Shown: positions 50,672 to 61,500, numbered from the stretch's first letter. The stretch is DNA of 64,000 bases from Vibrio hippocampi (GCF_921292975.1 NZ_CAKLCM010000002.1:620001-684000); one strand, 5' to 3'. Notes: a model not told the origin generated them from the letters alone. Made by a program: numbers and translations.

Positions 50672-51259
50672 TTAAATTAACTCAGCAAGCTGCTGACGCT
50701 TGTCTTGGGGAATCACCGACCAGTGTTTGCCCTCAATTGCGCCTTCAAGCGCCCATAGCAATTCGATACTCACGTTGCCTTTATGTGTGCGTTGGATAGC
50801 TTTAAAAGCTTCTACGGAGCCTTGTTGTTGCAATTCAGACACCGAATCAATGCCCGCTTTCTTTAGCATGCGTTCGGTTGTGAGTCGCAAGTTCGGAAGA
50901 TCTTTAAGTCGAATCGAGGTTGGTTTTTGTTGGGCAATCTTGGCCTGCTTAGCCACCTGTAATGCTTCTTTTGCGTACTCAATGATCTTTTCTGGGGTTT
51001 GCCAATAAGCGTCAGGTAGCGCGAAATAGTTGGTGACCACAGGAAACCCACGTTTTTGGTAAACGTAAGGATGGTATGCCAGTTGCTGAAATTTGGTTGC
51101 CGTTGATTTGTCTGCACGAATATGAATGCGATCATTGACGACGAGTGCAAACATCGTGTCGTCAATAAATATTCCGAAGCCACCGAACATTGAGCGTGAT
51201 TTGACCACGCCGATTTCGGAAAACAGCTTCATCGAATTTGTTAAGATAGGTTTATCCAT
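50672..51259 (-). CDS. tfoY: TfoX/Sxy-family regulator, TfoY-like
   Basis: 195 residues. N-terminal TfoX domain (MKLFSEIGVVKSRSMFGGFGIF) and C-terminal helix-hairpin TfoX_C domain (LKDLPNLRLTTERMLKKAGI). Vibrios have two paralogues: TfoX, which switches on natural competence, and TfoY, which drives motility and type VI secretion when c-di-GMP is low. The c-di-GMP riboswitch in this gene's leader and the following purR argue for TfoY, the paralogue known to follow the Vc2 riboswitch. Protein sequence alone would not separate the two for me. Confidence 0.88.
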   Translation of the reverse strand: MDKPILTNSMKLFSEIGVVKSRSMFGGFGIFIDDTMFALVVNDRIHIRADKSTATKFQQLAYHPYVYQKRGFPVVTNYFALPDAYWQTPEKIIEYAKEALQVAKQAKIAQQKPTSIRLKDLPNLRLTTERMLKKAGIDSVSELQQQGSVEAFKAIQRTHKGNVSIELLWALEGAIEGKHWSVIPQDKRQQLAELI

Positions 51260-51376
51260 GTTTCTTATTTCTCGGTTTCTATAACTACGCCACCTAGATC
51301 AGGTCCGAGAGATTAGCAAAACAGAGGTTATTAATTGTTAGCAAAGTTTGAGAATTTGCTGTTAATTCCTCTGCTG
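51260..51376 (-). other. tfoY leader between riboswitch and start codon
   Basis: About 117 bases of 5' untranslated region between the 3' end of the riboswitch and the ATG. No obvious terminator hairpin with T tract is seen, so control may act on translation or by long-range folding. The rest of the gap up to the purR terminator (51464-51582) shows no gene. Confidence 0.5.
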
Positions 51377-51463
51377 CCATCGGTAACCCCGCTACCTACC
51401 TGATTGGGTTTAGGCCGGAGGCTTTGCGTCCCACCTTTTCAAGTGGTTTGCCCTGTGCGTGAC
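51377..51463 (-). promoter_or_regulatory. GEMM-I cyclic-di-GMP riboswitch (Vc2 type)
   Basis: On the minus strand the sequence begins GTCACGCACAGGGC and continues with a stem CCACTT-GAAA-AGGTGG (GNRA tetraloop), then GGGACGCAAAGCCTCCGGCC and the tetraloop-receptor side GGTAGGTAGCGGGGTTACC. These are the conserved blocks of the class I c-di-GMP aptamer, close to the V. cholerae Vc2 sequence. It lies in the tfoY leader. Confidence 0.96.
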
Positions 51464-51582
51464 AAGCTAAAGAATAAAGGAAAAGCGATTCGATAACGGA
51501 GGCTTGACCTGTGAAGTGTGATGTTGGTTCAAAAAATAGAGTGGTTAGAAAGCAATGAATCGACTAGTTCTGTCATGAGAGT

Positions 51583-51603
51583 AAAAGCCCGCGTCGGGCT
51601 TTT
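51583..51603 (-). terminator. purR terminator
   Basis: AAAAGCCCG / CGGGCTTTT with a 3-base loop, about 28 bases beyond the purR stop on the minus strand. T run is only four bases. Confidence 0.75.
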
Positions 51604-51630
51604 ATTACAAACATTGCTAGCTGATGAAAG

Positions 51631-52638
51631 TTATCTGTTGAGATCCAATACGGAATCACGCTCAATGATTTCTGGATGCATCTCGAAAATACGCTTGTCA
51701 TGACCTTTATCTTTGATACGCTCAAGCAAAATTTCAAAGGCGTTTTTACCCACGCGTCGCTTCGGTTGGTGAACCGTCGTTAGCGGTGGAGAGAAGTATT
51801 CCGCAAGTTCAATGTTATCGTAGCCAATCACAGAGATATCTTCAGGGACTTTGACACCAAGTTGCTGAAGGCGACTCATTAAGCCAAGTGCCATTGTGTC
51901 ATTAAAACAGAACACAGCCGTTGGACGATCTTCCATCGCCGCGATTCGGTTTGCTGCAATGACTGCGGTATCACACTCGAAATTACCCTCAAGGATTCGG
52001 TCAGCTTTCATTTCGATGCCCGCTTCGGTCATGGCTCGCTTATAACCATCAATACGCTCTTGGCAGACGGCTTTTTCCAGATGACCACTTAAACAAGCGA
52101 TATCGGTATGACCTTTACCAATCAGGAATTTAGTGGCTAGATAGCCACCTTCTTCTGAGTTATCAATGATTTTATCCGCTTGTGAGCTTTCTGGGCCCCA
52201 GTCCATGATAACTTTTGGTATATCGGCATGGCGATCAAGCATTTCTAACAACTCTTCCGTGAGGTCGGAGCACATCACCAAAATACCATCGACACGTTTT
52301 TCCGCCAGCATGCGAATATAATCGCGCTGCTTCTCATATACACCACCTGTGTTACACAGAATTAGGGTATAGCCTTGGCGATAACAGTAACTTTCTACAC
52401 CGTCGATCACTTCCGAAAAGAATAGGTTGGTTGATTGGGTCACCAACATGCCTATGGTTTTGGTCGTGTTACACTTTAAACTGCGAGCCACGGCACTTGG
52501 TGCGTAGTTAAGCTCGTCAACCGCGGCCATGACTTTTTCTTGTGTCGTTTCTGCCACGAAGCGAGTTTTGTTAATGACGTGAGAAACGGTGGTCGTTGAA
52601 ACGCCAGCGAGACGAGCTACATCTTTTATCGTTGCCAT
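51631..52638 (-). CDS. purR: Purine repressor PurR (LacI family)
   Basis: 335 residues. N-terminal helix-turn-helix [23 protein letters not shown] nearly identical to E. coli PurR, hinge SAVARSLK, then a periplasmic-binding-protein-like effector domain ([32 protein letters not shown]). It represses purine synthesis genes with hypoxanthine or guanine as corepressor. Monocistronic; upstream dyad CATTGC-AA-GCAATG at 52777-52790 does not match the PurR consensus. Confidence 0.94.
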   Translation of the reverse strand: MATIKDVARLAGVSTTTVSHVINKTRFVAETTQEKVMAAVDELNYAPSAVARSLKCNTTKTIGMLVTQSTNLFFSEVIDGVESYCYRQGYTLILCNTGGVYEKQRDYIRMLAEKRVDGILVMCSDLTEELLEMLDRHADIPKVIMDWGPESSQADKIIDNSEEGGYLATKFLIGKGHTDIACLSGHLEKAVCQERIDGYKRAMTEAGIEMKADRILEGNFECDTAVIAANRIAAMEDRPTAVFCFNDTMALGLMSRLQQLGVKVPEDISVIGYDNIELAEYFSPPLTTVHQPKRRVGKNAFEILLERIKDKGHDKRIFEMHPEIIERDSVLDLNR

Positions 52639-52866
52639 CGCGATATCCTAATATCTCACCTTCTGCTTCAAAACGGACACGAAGAGAAAGTGGTAAATAA
52701 GCAAGGTTTCATGCCTATTTAAAGTTAACCAGAGCGACTATAAATCGCTGAAACGGCGAATTGTATGTCGAGCATCCATTGCAAGCAATGTAAATCTGTA
52801 TAAATTTATATCAGTGGCGAGATGTGCCACTGAATTTCCAATAGAATCGGCAAGTTACGCTGACTC

Positions 52867-53529
52867 CTAAGGACGCAGATAAGTCAGGTCTAATTGGCAA
52901 AATGCGACTAATAGAGCACTACAGGCTGAATAAAATCCAAACTCATCGTGTTTTTCACACGCTTGACTGAATTGTTCGATCCAAGTGAGTAGGTGCTGCT
53001 CAATAAAGTCAGCTTGCTCTGAGAACGCTTCGTTAAGATGTTTTTCAGCCTCAAGTTCGTTGCTGCGAATAATGAGGTTGCCAAGATAATCTAATTCAAT
53101 GGCGAGGTGATCCGCGGGTTCATTGAGATCTTTCGTGACGGCAATATTGTGCTTGGTTAATAATTGCTGCATTTGTAAAGCGGGTTCGCCATTAAGAAGA
53201 CCGGATTTATCAAGATAAATTGAAGCGTATGGCAGTGCGCCATGTTTATCACTTTTCAAGAAAAGCTCGCAGAAGTCGGCGGATAGTTCGAGTTGAGCAT
53301 CGTGGCGAACCTGCAGACGGTTCAGTGCGTCCACCAATTTGTCGATAGGTTGTTTTAGCGCTTCGTTTTCACCTAACCCAGACAAGAAAGCGCGGATCTC
53401 TGGCGATTGATATTGCTCTAGTTCACTTTCTGTTAACTCTTTGGTGAATAAACTTGATAACCACCAGTAGATTTCTGCGCGTTGTTCATTAAAGGCTTTT
53501 ACTTCTTGCACTTTGGTACTCTCCAGCAA
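52867..53529 (-). CDS. torD: Chaperone TorD
   Basis: 220-residue all-helical cytoplasmic chaperone for TorA, the molybdenum TMAO reductase. Family motif [17 protein letters not shown] near 137-153 is intact. torA and torC are not in the window, so torD is separated from its client here. Divergent from torR. Confidence 0.9.
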   Translation of the reverse strand: MLESTKVQEVKAFNEQRAEIYWWLSSLFTKELTESELEQYQSPEIRAFLSGLGENEALKQPIDKLVDALNRLQVRHDAQLELSADFCELFLKSDKHGALPYASIYLDKSGLLNGEPALQMQQLLTKHNIAVTKDLNEPADHLAIELDYLGNLIIRSNELEAEKHLNEAFSEQADFIEQHLLTWIEQFSQACEKHDEFGFYSACSALLVAFCQLDLTYLRP

Positions 53530-53552
53530 ATATTCTATGGGTATATACCCAA

Positions 53553-53586
53553 GTTATTCATAGTGTAGACAAAAAATATGAATAAC
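53553..53586. promoter_or_regulatory. Candidate TorR operator between torD and torR
   Basis: Perfect 10-bp inverted repeat GTTATTCATA (53553-53562) and TATGAATAAC (53577-53586), 14 bp apart. Its core resembles the E. coli tor box CTGTTCATAT. Position between the divergent torD and torR suggests autoregulation. The link to TorR is inference. Confidence 0.5.
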
Positions 53587-53787
53587 AGTCACTCACAATG
53601 TGAAAAAAAACCAAACAATATAAAGTAATATGAATAAATTAAAACTAAACTTTGAAGCATAAGGAATGGGGTGCGTATTGGCGTGGTGCTGAATCAAGGT
53701 TTTCTTAAATAAATAGACTCACTGCTAGTATCTTGAAGCGTAACGCTTAAAATGGCAGTGGGGTCAAGATTAGAAGAAGTAGAAACA

Positions 53788-54495
53788 ATGAAATATCATG
53801 TTTTGGTCGTCGAAGATGATGTCGTGACAAGAAGCAAACTCGTGGGTTACTTTGAACACGAAGGCTATCTCGTCAGTGAAGCTGAAAACGGTGAGCAGAT
53901 GAGACAAGTGCTGTCTGAATCGAGTGTCGATCTGGTGATGCTAGATATCAATCTGCCGGGCGAGGATGGTTTAACCCTTACCCGTGAATTAAGAAGCCAA
54001 TCAGACATCGGTATTGTGCTGGTGACTGGGCGCACCGACAGCATCGATCGTATCGTTGGTCTCGAAATGGGCGCTGACGACTATGTGACGAAACCGTTTG
54101 AATATCGTGAGTTACTGGTCAGAGTGAAGAATTTACTTTGGCGTATTGCTCTGGCGCGAAAAACGCCGGTGGACAAAGGTAGTGATAAGCAAGAAAGTAA
54201 ACTGCATTTTGGTGATTGGATATTTGATAAACAGCGCCGCTCACTGACGAATGGTGGGGAACCAGTAAAACTCACCAAGGCAGAATATGAATTGCTTGTG
54301 GCGTTATCTTCTTATCCTAATCAGGTGCTCAGCCGAGAGCGCATACTTAATATGATCAGTCATCGAGTAGATGCACCCAATGACCGTACTATTGACGTAT
54401 TGATCCGCCGCATGCGCGCTAAAATGGAGCTAGACCCGAAAAACCCGCAGATATTTATTACCGTACACGGTGAAGGGTATATGTTCGCCGACTAA
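53788..54495 (+). CDS. torR: Response regulator TorR (OmpR family)
   Basis: 235 residues from MKYHVLVVEDD. Receiver with acidic pair E9-D10-D11, phospho-acceptor D53 in MLDINLPG, Thr and Lys in VTGR and TKPF; OmpR-type winged helix at the C-terminus (LTKAEYELLVAL, RTIDVLIRRMRAKME). In E. coli TorR activates torCAD under TMAO through the sensor TorS; torS is not here. Adjacency to torD supports TorR over ArcA, which is otherwise similar. Confidence 0.87.
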   Translation: MKYHVLVVEDDVVTRSKLVGYFEHEGYLVSEAENGEQMRQVLSESSVDLVMLDINLPGEDGLTLTRELRSQSDIGIVLVTGRTDSIDRIVGLEMGADDYVTKPFEYRELLVRVKNLLWRIALARKTPVDKGSDKQESKLHFGDWIFDKQRRSLTNGGEPVKLTKAEYELLVALSSYPNQVLSRERILNMISHRVDAPNDRTIDVLIRRMRAKMELDPKNPQIFITVHGEGYMFAD

Positions 54496-54532
54496 AAAAT
54501 ACAGGCATTGCCAATGGCAATGCCTGTATTTT
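54496..54532. terminator. Bidirectional terminator torR/elyC
   Basis: 17-bp stem: AAAATACAGGCATTGCC (54496-54512) and its complement (54516-54532) with a 3-base loop. Confidence 0.9.
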
Positions 54533-54596
54533 GATGCCGTCAATTTTTAAGTTAAGGCAGAATAGAATCTAAAAAAACAGAGTGTCAGTCGCACAA

Positions 54597-55517
54597 TTAA
54601 GGTTGGCTTGAATCGCTGTTTAGCTCAATTTCTACTTCCTCAATCTCGTTTGTCTCGGTTTCGTTCACTTCGAGCGTTTCTAATTCATCTTCGCTTCCTA
54701 CTTCCACTGCATTTAGCTCGGGTTCTTCAGGTTCGGCGAACTCAAGGTTACTGACATCGACAGCCCAGTCTTGCAGTTCACGCCAGTGTGACCCCAGAGT
54801 TTCGTGCCAATATAGTTCGGTTTGAGCAAGATATTGAGAGTCAGGCAAATAGCGCTCCCAACCGTTGAGAAGATGCTTGGACGCGATGTAGTTGGTTGGA
54901 GCTGGATAGGGTTTAAGCCCTGCTTGTGTAAATTCATTCATAGCGCGAGGCATGTGGCTCGCGGATGTGACCAAGACTAAATTGCTGTCTTGAACATAAG
55001 CCGTCGCCAAACGCGCCTCTTCCCAGGTATCTTTTGCTGTTTCCAAAAGCACAATGTTAGGTTTGGAAACCCCCAGAGCTAGAGCAACCTTAGCCATCAT
55101 TCGAGCATGACTAGTTTCGCTATGACGACCGTAGCCGGATAAAATCAGTTTGGCATTAGGGTACATTCTTAATATACGGATGCCTTCAGCTAATCGGGTT
55201 AACGCCGTTGGACTCAGTTCTGACGTTGGAGGGATAGAACTATCCACAACATGAGCGTGACCGAGCACCATCACATAATCGATGGGCTCATTTACCGGTA
55301 AAAATGCTGAGTATTGGCGTTCTAACGGTAACAGCAAACGGTTAGAAATAGGTTGAATACTGATAAGCAGGATGCCGGTCAGTGAGAGTAGAACCACCAA
55401 ACAGCCAAATTTACGTCGAGACGTAAACATAATTAGGGCGAGACCCAAAAAGCCAATAATCAAAAGAGCCGGTAACGGCATCAAAAAGGCTGAGACAATT
55501 TTTTTCAGTTCAAACAT
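54597..55517 (-). CDS. elyC: Envelope biogenesis factor ElyC (DUF218) with acidic tail
   Basis: 306 residues against about 259 in E. coli. Two N-terminal membrane helices (about 13-33 and 37-55), then a periplasmic DUF218 domain (DYVMVLGHAHV, LILSGYGRHS, VTSASHMPRAM). E. coli ElyC is needed for peptidoglycan assembly at low temperature through lipid carrier metabolism. The last ~50 residues are Glu-rich and unlike E. coli. Divergent from cmoM. Confidence 0.9.
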   Translation of the reverse strand: MFELKKIVSAFLMPLPALLIIGFLGLALIMFTSRRKFGCLVVLLSLTGILLISIQPISNRLLLPLERQYSAFLPVNEPIDYVMVLGHAHVVDSSIPPTSELSPTALTRLAEGIRILRMYPNAKLILSGYGRHSETSHARMMAKVALALGVSKPNIVLLETAKDTWEEARLATAYVQDSNLVLVTSASHMPRAMNEFTQAGLKPYPAPTNYIASKHLLNGWERYLPDSQYLAQTELYWHETLGSHWRELQDWAVDVSNLEFAEPEEPELNAVEVGSEDELETLEVNETETNEIEEVEIELNSDSSQP

Positions 55518-55550
55518 ACAATAGTCCGAAAAAACACCACTTAACGCTAA

Positions 55551-55569
55551 AAAGAGGTGATACCTCTTT
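55551..55569. other. Palindrome in the elyC/cmoM divergent region
   Basis: AAAGAGGT-GAT-ACCTCTTT, perfect 8-bp arms, midway between the two start codons. Could be an operator or a short terminator; no T tract. Confidence 0.45.
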
Positions 55570-55631
55570 ATTCCTGTCGCTTATATGACAGAATAGCGGC
55601 ACGACTGGTTATAGTAACTTAATAAACTCAG

Positions 55632-56408
55632 ATGCAAGACCGTAATTTCGACGATATTGCCCACAAATTTGCCAAAAATATCTATGGCTCAGAGAAGGGT
55701 GAGATCCGCCAAACCATTGTTTGGGAAGATATCACAGCGGCACTGACCGTGCTAGATGATACCAACACACGACTAAAAGTGTTAGATGCAGGTGGTGGAT
55801 TGGGGCAGGTATCCCAAAAAATTGCAGGCCGAGGACACGATGTTACATTGTGTGATCTGTCTGGTGAAATGTTGAAGCTAGCTAAGGCATCGGTTGAAAA
55901 AAGCGGGCTACTTGAGCATTATCGCTGGCTTAATTGCCCGGTCCAAGAGTTAGAGCAGCATCTTGATCATCAGGTAGACATGGCACTGTTTCATGCGGTA
56001 ATGGAGTGGCTCGCAGATCCGCGACTCGCACTAGAAACGGTATTAGCCCAGGTGAAACCCGGTGGCGTTGCGTCAGTGATGTTTTATAACCATCATGGGT
56101 TAGTTTTTAAAAATGCTATTTGTGGCAACATTCCTCACGTATTAGAAGGCATGCCACACCGCAAGAGATTTAAGCTCCAGCCACAAAAAGGACTGGTTCC
56201 AGAAGATGTCTACAAATGGATTGAGGAGAGCGGTTTTACCATTCAAGGTAAATCCGGGATTCGTTCATTTAGCGATTACATTGGCAATAGACAATACATG
56301 GGCGATTACAGCGCAGAGGATGTTCTAAAACTGGAACAGATGTTGTGTCGACAAGAGCCGTACTTGTCCATGGGTCGATACATTCATGTATGGGCAGTAA
56401 AGCGATAG
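55632..56408 (+). CDS. cmoM: tRNA 5-carboxymethoxyuridine methyltransferase CmoM
   Basis: 258 residues (formerly smtA). SAM-binding motif LDAGGGLGQVS near 50-60, DLSGEML, and LFHAVMEWLADP typical of CmoM. It methylates cmo5U34 in tRNA. It heads the mukFEB operon as in E. coli; the 52-bp gap to mukF holds a small repeat. Confidence 0.93.
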   Translation: MQDRNFDDIAHKFAKNIYGSEKGEIRQTIVWEDITAALTVLDDTNTRLKVLDAGGGLGQVSQKIAGRGHDVTLCDLSGEMLKLAKASVEKSGLLEHYRWLNCPVQELEQHLDHQVDMALFHAVMEWLADPRLALETVLAQVKPGGVASVMFYNHHGLVFKNAICGNIPHVLEGMPHRKRFKLQPQKGLVPEDVYKWIEESGFTIQGKSGIRSFSDYIGNRQYMGDYSAEDVLKLEQMLCRQEPYLSMGRYIHVWAVKR

Positions 56409-56459
56409 TTATCCATAAAACGATAATTTAGCAGCAAAGCAATAATTAGCAGGAAAGAG
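56399..56459 (+). repeat. Degenerate 18-19-bp repeats between cmoM and mukF
   Basis: AAAGCGATA, AAACGATA, AAAGCAATA and a partial AAAGAG begin near 56399, 56418, 56436 and 56454. The array spans the cmoM stop and the mukF ribosome site. Confidence 0.65.
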
Positions 56460-56460
56460 T

Positions 56461-57798
56461 ATGAGTGAAAACACTCTAAGGGTTGTTGACCAACCGATCG
56501 ATGAACTCGTCGGTTGGGTGAAACAGCACGACTTTGCATTAAATCTTTCCACCGAACGACTGGCATTTCTGATTTCAATCGCCGTCTTAAGTAATGAAAG
56601 ATTTGATGAAGAGTTGGGGGAGGGCGAACTGCATGATGCATTCAAAATCGTCACCCAGCAATTTGAAACAACGGGTGAAGCCACAGGATTTCGCGCTAAT
56701 AACGCCGTTAATGAATTAGTAAAACAGAAGCTGTTGAGCCGATTTACCAGTGATATCAATGAGGGTGCGAGCATCTATCGTTTGACCCCATTGGCGATGG
56801 GTATCACAGACTATTACGTCCGTCACCGAGAGTTTTCTAAGCTGCGCCTTTCGATTCAACTGTCAATGGTGGCAGATGAAATGGCAAAGGCAGCTCAAGC
56901 CGCCACTGATGGCGGCACCCCCGAGCATTGGCGTAAAAATGTGTTTGCGGTACTGAAATACTCTGTTGGGGAGATCTTTGATCAGATTGACCTTAACCAG
57001 AGGGTAATGGATGAACATCAGCAATCCGTTAAACAACAGATTGCTGAGCTGCTCAATAAAGACTGGCGTGAGGCGATCAATAACTGTGAGTCCTTACTGT
57101 CAGAAACCTCAGCCAACCTCCGAGAGCTACAAGACACTTTGCAAGCCGCGGGGGATGAGTTGCAGACCCAGTTATTGGATATTCAAGAGCTCGTTTACAA
57201 CAACGATGAGTTGGAGTTTGTCAGTGAAGCACTGTTTGGCTTACAGATGAAACTTGACCGCATCACCAGTTGGGGTCAACAAGCTATTGATTTATGGATT
57301 GGCTATGACCGACATGTCCATAAATTTATCCGAACTGCCATTGATATGGACCAAAACCGCGCCTTCAGTCAACGACTAAGACAGTCGGTGACTGAGTATT
57401 TTGACGCGCCTTGGTATCTGACGTATGCCGACGCCGAAAAACTGACCGATCTTCGTGATGAAGCATTAGTGCTACGTGATGATGAGGTGATTGGTGCTGC
57501 ACCACTTGATGTGGAATATGAAGAATTAACACAAGTAAATGACGAACTGCGCCAGCGAATTAGCGATATGTTGACCTTGCATAAACGCAATGGAACACCC
57601 ATCGATCTTGGCAGTGTGTTGAGAGACTACCTAGCGACTCATCCACAAGCCCGTCATTTTGATTTAGCGAGAATGGTTGTTGACCAAGCAGTAAGACTCG
57701 GCTATTCGCAGTCAGATTATTCTGCGATTCAGCCCGATTGGCAAAGCATCAACGATTTTGGCGCAAAGGTACAAGCAAATGTCATTGACAAATATTGA
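56461..57798 (+). CDS. mukF: Chromosome partition protein MukF (kleisin)
   Basis: 445 residues. N-terminal winged-helix dimerisation region ([22 protein letters not shown]), middle helical domain that binds MukB's neck, C-terminal winged helix. Links the MukB heads and recruits MukE in the vibrio/enterobacterial condensin. GGAAAGAG precedes the ATG. Confidence 0.96.
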   Translation: MSENTLRVVDQPIDELVGWVKQHDFALNLSTERLAFLISIAVLSNERFDEELGEGELHDAFKIVTQQFETTGEATGFRANNAVNELVKQKLLSRFTSDINEGASIYRLTPLAMGITDYYVRHREFSKLRLSIQLSMVADEMAKAAQAATDGGTPEHWRKNVFAVLKYSVGEIFDQIDLNQRVMDEHQQSVKQQIAELLNKDWREAINNCESLLSETSANLRELQDTLQAAGDELQTQLLDIQELVYNNDELEFVSEALFGLQMKLDRITSWGQQAIDLWIGYDRHVHKFIRTAIDMDQNRAFSQRLRQSVTEYFDAPWYLTYADAEKLTDLRDEALVLRDDEVIGAAPLDVEYEELTQVNDELRQRISDMLTLHKRNGTPIDLGSVLRDYLATHPQARHFDLARMVVDQAVRLGYSQSDYSAIQPDWQSINDFGAKVQANVIDKY

Positions 57799-58510
57799 TG
57801 AATACATGTCAGAGAATCTGGCAAAAGCAATAACAAACCCACTGTTTCCCGGGTTAGACAGCGCATTGCGTTCTGGTCGTCATATCTCGACAGAAGATAT
57901 GGATAATCACGCCTTTCTGAGCGATTTCGAGGTAGAACTTGCTGGTTTTTATCAGCGATACAATAGCGAATTGGTCAAAGCGCCAGAGGGTTTTTTCTAT
58001 TTACGCCCACGTTCGACTTCTTTGATTGCGCGTAGCGTTCTCTCAGAACTCGACATGTTGGTGGGTAAAGTACTCTGTTTTCTCTACCTCAGCCCTGAGC
58101 GTTTAGCTCACGAAGGTATCTTTACCAATCAAGAACTTTTCGAAGAAATCTTGTCATTGGCTGACGAAAAAAAATTGATGCGCTTAGTGACTCATCGAGC
58201 CACAGGTTCCGATCTCGATAAAGAAAAACTGTTTGAAAAAGTCCGTACCTCATTACGTCGCTTGCGTCGCCTTGGTATGACCATTTCCATCGGCGACAGT
58301 GGCAAGTTTCGTATCAGTGAAGCGGTGTTTCGCTTTGGTGCCGATGTCCGTATCGGCGATGATATCAAAGAAGCACAACTACGCTTGATCCGTGATGGTG
58401 AAGCCGTCACACACGCGCAAGCCCCAACGCAAAGAAGTTTGATTCTCGATGACGAAGCAGTGTCACCGCAAGAAGAGCAACAACAAGACCAAGCGGAGAA
58501 TGACGCATGA
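57779..58510 (+). CDS. mukE: Chromosome partition protein MukE
   Basis: 243 residues from ATG 57779, giving [10 protein letters not shown] as in E. coli (MSSTNIEQVM). Overlaps mukF by 20 bases. Tandem winged-helix protein with the block [27 protein letters not shown]-terminal tail is Gln/Glu-rich. Binds MukF. Confidence 0.96.
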   Translation: MSLTNIDEYMSENLAKAITNPLFPGLDSALRSGRHISTEDMDNHAFLSDFEVELAGFYQRYNSELVKAPEGFFYLRPRSTSLIARSVLSELDMLVGKVLCFLYLSPERLAHEGIFTNQELFEEILSLADEKKLMRLVTHRATGSDLDKEKLFEKVRTSLRRLRRLGMTISIGDSGKFRISEAVFRFGADVRIGDDIKEAQLRLIRDGEAVTHAQAPTQRSLILDDEAVSPQEEQQQDQAENDA

Positions 58511-61500
58511 TTGAAAGAGGTAAATATCAATCACTCACAATGGTGAACTGGAACGGTTTCTTCGCCAGAACGTTCGATATTGATAGCTTAGTCACCACGC
58601 TTTCAGGCGGTAATGGTGCCGGTAAATCCACCACGATGGCATCATTCATCACTGCCTTAATACCAGACCAGAGCCTGCTTCACTTTAGGAACACCACCGA
58701 AGCGGGCAGTTCTCAGGCATCACGTGATAAAGGTCTTTACGGAAAACTGCAACCGGGCACCTGTTATTCCGCCCTTGATGTGGTGAACTCACGAAATCAG
58801 CGTGTATTGTTTGTGGTCAAACTACAGCAAGTCGCAGGTCGAGATAAGAAAGTAGACATTAAACCTTTCCTTATCCAAGGGCTTCCAAGTGGAATTAAGC
58901 CTACCGATATCTTGATAGAAACACTATCGAACAACAACGCGCGTGTGCGCCAAATTAACGAAGTTAAAGCCGCAGTTGCGGAGCTTGAGGGTGTGCAGTT
59001 TAAGGCATTTAACTCCATCGTTGATTATCACACTCAGATGTTTGAACTGGGTGTGCTGCCTAAGAAGTTGCGTAACAGTAGCGACCGCTCTAAGTTCTAT
59101 CGTTTAATTGAAGCATCCTTGTACGGGGGCATTTCTAGTGCGATAACCCGCTCTTTGCGTGATTATCTATTACCGCAAAACGGGGGGGTCAAAAAAGCGT
59201 TCCAAGATATGGAATCGGCGCTACGTGAAAACCGCATGACCCTTGAAGCTATTAAGGTCACACAAGCGGATCGTGATCTATTTAAGCACTTGATTACCGA
59301 ATCGACCAACTATGTGGCCGCAGACTTTATGCGTCACGCTAACGATCGTCGTAGCAAACTTGAGCAGTCGCTTGCCTTACGCTCCGAGCTTTTTGGTTCT
59401 CGAGATAGCTTGAACTCATTTAATGAGCAGCACGCGAAAGCAACGCAAGAACTGGCTGAGTTAGTGGAAGGTGAATCTTCGTTAGAGCAAGACTACCAAG
59501 GCGCACAAGACCACTTACAACTGGTGGTGAATGCGTTGCGTCAACAAGAAAAAATTGTCCGCTACCAAGACGATCTTGAAGAACTCAATGAGCGTCTTGA
59601 AGAACAAATGATGGTGGTGGAAGAAGCGAATGACCGTAAGCTCGAAGCGGAAGAGCAGGCCACCCATGCTGAAGAAGAAGTGGATAGCCTAAAAACTCAG
59701 TTGGCTGACTATCAGCAAGCGCTTGATGTACAACAAACTCGTGCTTTGCAATATCAGCAGGCAGTGCAAGCACTAGAGAAGGCGCGTCAATTGCTTGATG
59801 ATGACACCCTGTCTCAAACCAATGCACAACAAAAACTGGCACAACTGAAACAGCTTGAGCAGACCAGCACACAAACCCTGTTGGAGCTTAAGCATAAGGT
59901 CGATTTGACCAGTGCCGCTCAAGCGCAGTTTGAGCAAGCCTATGCAACCTTGAAGCAAATCGTTGCAGATTGTCCGCGCAATGAAGCGGCGCAGCAAGCG
60001 AAGCATTGTTTGCAGCAAGCGCAGCAATATCGCGAGCAATTGAAACATGAAGCGCAACTAAGAGCTCAATATCGTGAGCTTGAAAAGTCCATCGAACAAC
60101 AGAAACAGGCACAACAGCTTATTGCCCAACTGCAAACTTCTGGTATTACTGTTGAGATCGAAAGCGATGTAGAACTTGAAACTGAGCGCTTACAAGAGAC
60201 GGCAACAGAGCTTTCGCTACAAGCGGAGTCTTTACGTGATGCTCAGCACCAAGAGCAGCAACTTGAGCAAACGGCAGCTAATGACATTAAGGTGTTAGAG
60301 CAGTCTGCTCCGGCTTGGATCGCTTCGTTTAATGCTTTGGAATCTTTACGTGAATTAACCAACCTTGAGTTGTTGGATCGCAGTGCCGTGGTCGAATCCA
60401 TGCACTCGATCAACGAGCAAGAGCGGGCATTGATTATAGAGCGCGATGGCTATGCCGTGCGTCGTCAACAATTAGAGACAGAAATTGAACATCTTGCCTC
60501 TCCAGGCGGCTCGAATGATCCGCGTCTTAAAGGGTTGGCGGATACCTTAGGTGGCGTGTTGCTGTCTGAAATTTATGATGATATCACGCTCGCCGATGCG
60601 CCTTACTTTAGTGCCATGTATGGTCCAGCCCGTCATGCGATTGTGGTTTCAAACCTCGACGGTATCAAAGAGAAGTTGGTTGAGTTAGATGACTGCCCAG
60701 AGGATCTCTATATCATCGAAGGTGATGTTGATGCATTCGATGACAGCAGCTTTGACGCGGATGAATTAGAGGGCGCGGTGTGCGTTCAGCTTAATGACCG
60801 TCAATTGCGCTACTCTCGTTTGCCCGAAATTCCTCTGTTTGGTCGTGCTGCGCGTGAACAGCGCCTTGCACTGTTGAGAGAAGAAAAAGAGCAAGTGGTA
60901 GAGAAACACGCTAAAGCGGCATTCGATGCTCAGAAGTTGCAGCGTCAGTATCAGGCAATGAACCACTTTGTCGCCGAGTATCTACAGTTAGCTTTTGAAG
61001 CGGATCCCGAATTAGCACTGGCAAAGCTGCGTGAAAAACGCAATGCAAGCTTACGTCATCTCAGCGAAATTGCTCAGCAGCAACAGCAAGTGACGGCACA
61101 AAACAATCAAGTTAAACAGTCAATTGCAGCGCTAGGTCGCCTTAGCTTATTGGCGGCGAAAGCGTTTGATGACACGCTGCAACAACGTTTTGAGGAAGTC
61201 GCACAGTCTGTCGAGGAGTTAGAGCAAGCTAAACGCTTTATTTCTCAACATGATGATGCGCTGAATAAACTGGCATCGTTGGTTAATGTTCTTGACAGCG
61301 ATCCTGAACAATCCGAGGCACTGACCGAGCGATATCAACAACTCGATAGCGAACTTCAAGCCAATAAAGCGCAAATTTTTGCTGTCTCTGATGTGGTTGA
61401 ACGTCGTCATTACTTCGCGTATTCAGACTCAGTCGAAATCTTAAACCAAGGCAGTGAATTGAGTGAGCAACTGAAAGCCAAGTTAGTGGAAGCGGAAGCC

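Noticed and set aside
50672..51259. Naming the gene tfoX (competence master regulator)
   Set aside because: The c-di-GMP riboswitch in the leader and the neighbouring purR fit TfoY; the protein family alone does not decide.
52777..52790. CATTGC-AA-GCAATG dyad upstream of purR as a PurR box
   Set aside because: It lacks the central CG and flanks of the PurR operator consensus ACGCAAACGTTTGCGT.
53788..54495. Calling the response regulator ArcA
   Set aside because: ArcA is similar in sequence, but adjacency to torD favours TorR.
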